Assembly: GCA_034178705.1 (NCBI GenBank)
Contig: JAXFQY010000015.1
Span: 1 to 16,856, forward strand
DNA from: RUG12395 sp034178705
GTDB lineage: Bacteria; Bacillota; Clostridia; Oscillospirales; CAG-272
DNA: 16,856 nt
Reading direction: 5' to 3'
Of the stretch, positions 14,185-16,856 are shown one piece after another; the first letter of the stretch is position 1, and each line of letters begins with the position of its first letter. The translations under genes and the position numbers were made by a program. The notes under the pieces are model-generated. The model did not search any database, had not been told where the DNA came from, and saw only the letters and a program-made list of their open reading frames with translations.

Positions 14185-14223
14185 AACGGCCCGCGAAATT
14201 TTTTCGTCGCGAGCCGTTTTTTT
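14185..14223 (+). terminator. Intrinsic terminator of cysK
   Basis: AACGGC and CGCGA pair with TCGCG and GCCGTT around one C-A mismatch and a 10-nt loop, followed by seven T. It lies about 60 nt after the cysK stop and separates it from the convergent rrf2-type gene. Confidence 0.9.
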
Positions 14224-14237
14224 ATGGTTGTCAGTCT

Positions 14238-14675
14238 TCAGATCATATAGTCGTTTGCATACCGCTCCTTCTGCTGATCCAGGATATCCTGGAGAGTAAT
14301 ACCGTCCAGATATTCGTTTACCACACGGTAAAGCCCCTGCCAGACCGGAAGCGTCGGGCATTCTCCGCTGCGTGCACACTCATTCGGCTCCTGCTCCAAG
14401 CAGGCAACAGGAGCAAGACTTCCCTCCGTTAAGCGCAGAATTTCTCCGACTGTATATTGGTTCGGAGATTTTGCAAGGCGATATCCTCCCTGAAAGCCCC
14501 GGTTCGTCCGGAGAATATCGGACCGGTTCAAAACCGGTACAATTTGTTCCAGATACTTTTTGGAAATATCCTGTCGCTCCGCGATATCCTTCAGAGCAAC
14601 GTATCCGTCGTTCTGATGCTCCGCCAGATCAATCAGCATACGCAGCGCATAACGTCCCTTTGTTGAAATCCTCAT
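14238..14675 (-). CDS. Rrf2-family transcriptional regulator with three cysteines (IscR-like)
   Basis: A 145-residue winged-helix regulator beginning MRISTKGRYALRMLIDLAEH, the classic Rrf2 start. The frame extends to 14837, but M14675 has GGGGTAGGAG upstream and matches the family length. The recognition region is ISKKYLEQI (38-46) and the wing NRGFQGGYRLAKS (58-70). Cys 92, Cys 100 and Cys 106 sit where IscR binds a [2Fe-2S] cluster, but the spacing is C-x7-C-x5-C instead of C-x5-C-x5-C. The cysteine regulator CymR of Bacillus lacks these residues, so this is more IscR-like. It probably senses Fe-S status, redox or sulfur supply; cysK, whose product feeds Fe-S assembly, is its convergent neighbour. 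A palindrome inside its own promoter suggests autoregulation. Confidence 0.88.
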   Translation of the reverse strand: MRISTKGRYALRMLIDLAEHQNDGYVALKDIAERQDISKKYLEQIVPVLNRSDILRTNRGFQGGYRLAKSPNQYTVGEILRLTEGSLAPVACLEQEPNECARSGECPTLPVWQGLYRVVNEYLDGITLQDILDQQKERYANDYMI

Positions 14676-14706
14676 ATCTCCTACCCCTCTCCGCCTTAAT
14701 ATACCT

Positions 14707-14735
14707 ATAATAACATATACTTTGTATGTTTTCAA
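14707..14735 (-). promoter_or_regulatory. Promoter and probable operator of the Rrf2 regulator
   Basis: TTGAAA (14735-14730), 17-bp spacer, TATTAT (14712-14707) on the minus strand. The spacer is filled by an imperfect palindrome AACATACAAAGTATATGTT (14730-14712), with arms AACATA/TATGTT, a likely site for the regulator itself. It does not closely match the known IscR or CymR box. Confidence 0.65.
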
Positions 14736-14793
14736 GAGCCCTTTTCTGAAAAATGAAAGAACAGTCTCTGCCATGGAACAAAGCGGCACGCTC

Positions 14794-14823
14794 TTGCAAT
14801 TTACGCCTATTCTATTGTATACT
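14794..14823 (+). promoter_or_regulatory. Possible promoter of the phosphodiesterase/glycosyltransferase operon
   Basis: TTGCAA, 18-bp spacer, TATACT. It predicts a leader of about 110 nt before ATG 14941, in which no structured element is recognised. Confidence 0.55.
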
Positions 14824-14940
14824 GTATTGTAGAACAAACAGAGGATGGGTTCATAGAAGGGAGTCCGTCCGGTAAAGGTTCAGACAAAGAAGACGGGGAT
14901 GAGCTTTCCTACACGATTTTACGAAAGGAACGGAACCATC

Positions 14941-16050
14941 ATGAAGCCACAGTATCCGGAATATGATCACAGCTTGCTTTCTCTTATCTCCTCGATTCTG
15001 ACACATTACGGAGTGCAAACACCCCACAAAACCCTGCCGGAGCTGGACAGTCTGCTTGCAAAGTCTTATAAAAACATTGTCGTGATGCTTTTTGACGGCA
15101 TGGGAACGGCCATACTCGAAAACCATCTTCCTCCGGATGCCTTTCTGCGCCGACACCTGAACACAACGCTTTCGTCCGTGTTTCCGCCGACAACAACGGC
15201 AGCAACGGTATCGCTGGAATCCGGACTTTCGCCGATTGAACACGCCTGGCTTGGATGGAGCCTGTATTTTGAGGAGCTTGACGCCAACGTCAATCTGTTT
15301 CCGAATACCCTTTCCGGCACGGACGGAAAACCTGCCGCCGATTTTTCGATCGCCAGAAAAACACTTCCTTATACCAGTGTGTTTACCAAAATTGATCAGG
15401 CAGGATTGGCAAAGGCTTATCGGATTTCTCCCTATTCTTCTTTTCAAAGTAAAAGCATTTCTGAAATCTGCGATACCGTTCAGAAGCTGTGCGCACAGGA
15501 AGGCAGGCAGTATCTTTACACTTATTGGCCTCAGCCGGATTATGACATGCATGACCACGGAACCCAACATCCGAAAATCACCGGGGTATTATCCGAAATC
15601 AACACGCTTACGGAGCGGATGTGCCGACAGCTTTCCGATACCCTTGTTATCATTACTGCAGACCACGGGCTTGTGGATACCACATGGCGGTTTTTATCCG
15701 ACTATCCGGAGCTGACCGCATGCTTTGCGCGTGCTCCTTCCATCGAAACCAGAGCCATGACCTTTTTCATCAAGCCGGATCGGAAAGCGCAGTTTGAAAA
15801 GCTTTTCCGGGCATCATTCGGAGACTGTTTTCAGCTTTTCACCAAAGAAGAGGTTCTGTTAAGCAATCTGTTCGGGAACGGAACACCGCATATCCGCGCG
15901 AAAGACTTTATCGGGGATTATCTTGCCGTTGCAACGGGAACGGTCAGCATAGACCCGGGAGAGCGTACCGACGAGGTTTTCAAGGCGGCACATGCCGGAT
16001 TGACAGACGAAGAATTGAATGTGCCGTTCATCACCGTGGAATGCAAATGA
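14941..16050 (+). CDS. Alkaline-phosphatase-superfamily phosphodiesterase/nucleotide pyrophosphatase-like protein
   Basis: A 369-residue cytoplasmic metalloenzyme (no signal peptide). The two-metal site of the superfamily can be followed: Asp 52 in VMLFDGMG, a Thr nucleophile in FPPTTTAAT (84-86), Asp 200 and His 204 in QPDYDMHDHG, Asp 241-His 242 in ITADHG, and a late His 351 in AHAGLTDEE. This matches type I phosphodiesterase/nucleotide pyrophosphatase proteins (PF01663-like). ATG 14941 is preferred to 14899 because the preceding GAAAGGAACGG gives a better site, although its spacing is long. Substrate is not readable; a phosphodiester of a nucleotide, sugar or lipid headgroup is possible. 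It is followed after 61 nt by a glycolipid-type glycosyltransferase, so a role in glycolipid or phospholipid headgroup metabolism is plausible. Confidence 0.85.
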   Translation: MKPQYPEYDHSLLSLISSILTHYGVQTPHKTLPELDSLLAKSYKNIVVMLFDGMGTAILENHLPPDAFLRRHLNTTLSSVFPPTTTAATVSLESGLSPIEHAWLGWSLYFEELDANVNLFPNTLSGTDGKPAADFSIARKTLPYTSVFTKIDQAGLAKAYRISPYSSFQSKSISEICDTVQKLCAQEGRQYLYTYWPQPDYDMHDHGTQHPKITGVLSEINTLTERMCRQLSDTLVIITADHGLVDTTWRFLSDYPELTACFARAPSIETRAMTFFIKPDRKAQFEKLFRASFGDCFQLFTKEEVLLSNLFGNGTPHIRAKDFIGDYLAVATGTVSIDPGERTDEVFKAAHAGLTDEELNVPFITVECK

Positions 16051-16111
16051 TTTCTCCCGTATTCGAAAGAAAGAGCAGGCAGTCCGAAGCTTCAGAAAGG
16101 AGAAAACCCCT

Positions 16112-16856
16112 ATGAAATGCTTATTACTGAGCTGCAGCACCGGGGAAGGACACAACCACTGTGCAGGCGCGGTCCGGGAAGCGTTGATTTCGCGCGGCGT
16201 ACAGGTAGAGTTTCTCGATATGCTCCAGACCTTCGGAGCTTCCGGACCGCTCAGCTTTGATAAAATACTGAACCGGATTTCCGCAAAAACCCCGGAGCTG
16301 TTCGGGATGATGTACCGTGCCGGCGCTATGTACAGCAACACGGGAGTCACATCTCCTATCTACCTTGCAAACATCCGCCACGCAGCCGAGCTTTCCGAGT
16401 TCATCCGGGATCATCAATATGATGCCGTTGTCTGCTCGCATCTCTTCCCGATGGAAACCCTAACCTATCTGCGTCGACACGGACAGTGTGAGGTGCCCTG
16501 TTACGGAATTCTTTCTGATTATACCTGTATTCCCTTTCTTGCAGAAACGGAGCTGGACGCTTACTTTTTGCCGCATGCCGATGTCCGGGCAGCATGCATC
16601 CGCGCCGGTATGCCGGAAGCCAAGCTGATCGTCACCGGTATGCCGGTATTCGGGAAATTCACAAAGAAACTTCCGCCGGAAAAAGCGCGTGCTTCCCTCG
16701 GACTGCCTGCAGAGAAGAAAATCTATCTGATCATGACCGGGGGAATCGGCTGCGGAGACGCAGTATCCCTTTGCCGGACGATCCGTCGGATTCCGGATAG
16801 CAATTCCCTCCTGTGTGTTCTTGCAGGCAGAAACGAAGAGCTGCGCACAACGCTTG
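16112..16856 (+). CDS. MGDG-synthase/UgtP-type diacylglycerol glycosyltransferase (partial, 3' end outside window)
   Basis: The frame is open from ATG 16112 to the right edge (248 codons), so the C-terminal donor-binding part is incomplete. AGAAAGGAG lies 9 nt before the start. The N-terminus MKCLLLSCSTGEGHN is the glycine-rich loop of MGDG-synthase-type GT28 enzymes, followed by the acceptor domain with VCSHLFPMETL and LSDYTCIPF, the linker region VTGMPVFGKF and the start of the second Rossmann domain MTGGIGCGD. Related proteins (MGD1, UgtP/YpfP) transfer a hexose from UDP-sugar to diacylglycerol at the inner membrane face, producing glycolipids or the lipoteichoic acid anchor. It appears to be the second gene of an operon with the phosphodiesterase-like gene. 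Confidence 0.88.
   Translation, partial: MKCLLLSCSTGEGHNHCAGAVREALISRGVQVEFLDMLQTFGASGPLSFDKILNRISAKTPELFGMMYRAGAMYSNTGVTSPIYLANIRHAAELSEFIRDHQYDAVVCSHLFPMETLTYLRRHGQCEVPCYGILSDYTCIPFLAETELDAYFLPHADVRAACIRAGMPEAKLIVTGMPVFGKFTKKLPPEKARASLGLPAEKKIYLIMTGGIGCGDAVSLCRTIRRIPDSNSLLCVLAGRNEELRTTL

Overview
The window looks like chromosomal DNA of an uncultured, gut-type Clostridia bacterium (Bacillota) at roughly 50% GC. The reasons are consensus sigma-A-like promoters, strong GGAGG-type ribosome binding sites, a class A RNase P RNA, a BlaI/M56 regulatory pair, ECF-type vitamin transporter S components, PdxS/PdxT, a c-di-AMP receptor of the DarA type, a clostridial-type Rrf2 regulator and Thr/Asp-rich linkers in exported proteins. 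The lineage is inferred from gene content only. Both window edges cut a gene.

Layout. 1-3079 (minus): a BlaI-like repressor gene followed by a very large M56 (BlaR1-like) membrane metallopeptidase gene that runs off the left edge. The promoter carries two 16-bp operator-like palindromes. 3143-6510 (plus): promoter, an ABC exporter with a zinc ribbon, its DUF1854 partner, a DarA-type c-di-AMP receptor and a terminator. 6527-7922 (minus): a secreted papain-fold (C39-like) protein and a small membrane-anchored protein, visibly more AT-rich than their surroundings. 8001-9195 (minus): a DUF4430 lipoprotein and an ECF S component. 9182-9647: a perfect inverted repeat holding two back-to-back -35 boxes, from which rnpB is transcribed on the plus strand. 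9667-10457 (minus): thiT under a TPP riboswitch with an attenuator. 10602-11146 (minus): a cupin protein. 11217-12950 (minus): pdxST. 13014-14223 (plus): cysK with a 150-nt leader containing a possible 10-codon peptide ORF. 14238-14735 (minus): an Rrf2 regulator with three cysteines. 14794-16856 (plus): an alkaline-phosphatase-superfamily phosphodiesterase and an MGDG-synthase-type glycosyltransferase that leaves the window.

How they fit. Much of the centre concerns cofactors: thiamine uptake (thiT), a second vitamin-type ECF S component with a DUF4430 lipoprotein, PLP synthesis (pdxST), and the PLP enzyme cysK divergent from pdxST, with an Fe-S-type Rrf2 regulator next door. The left part concerns envelope sensing and export. 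No single element is clearly a wholly new system. The least explained items are the duplicated extracellular module of the M56 protein, the ABC/DUF1854/c-di-AMP receptor operon, the cysK leader, and the symmetric rnpB/DUF4430 promoter pair.
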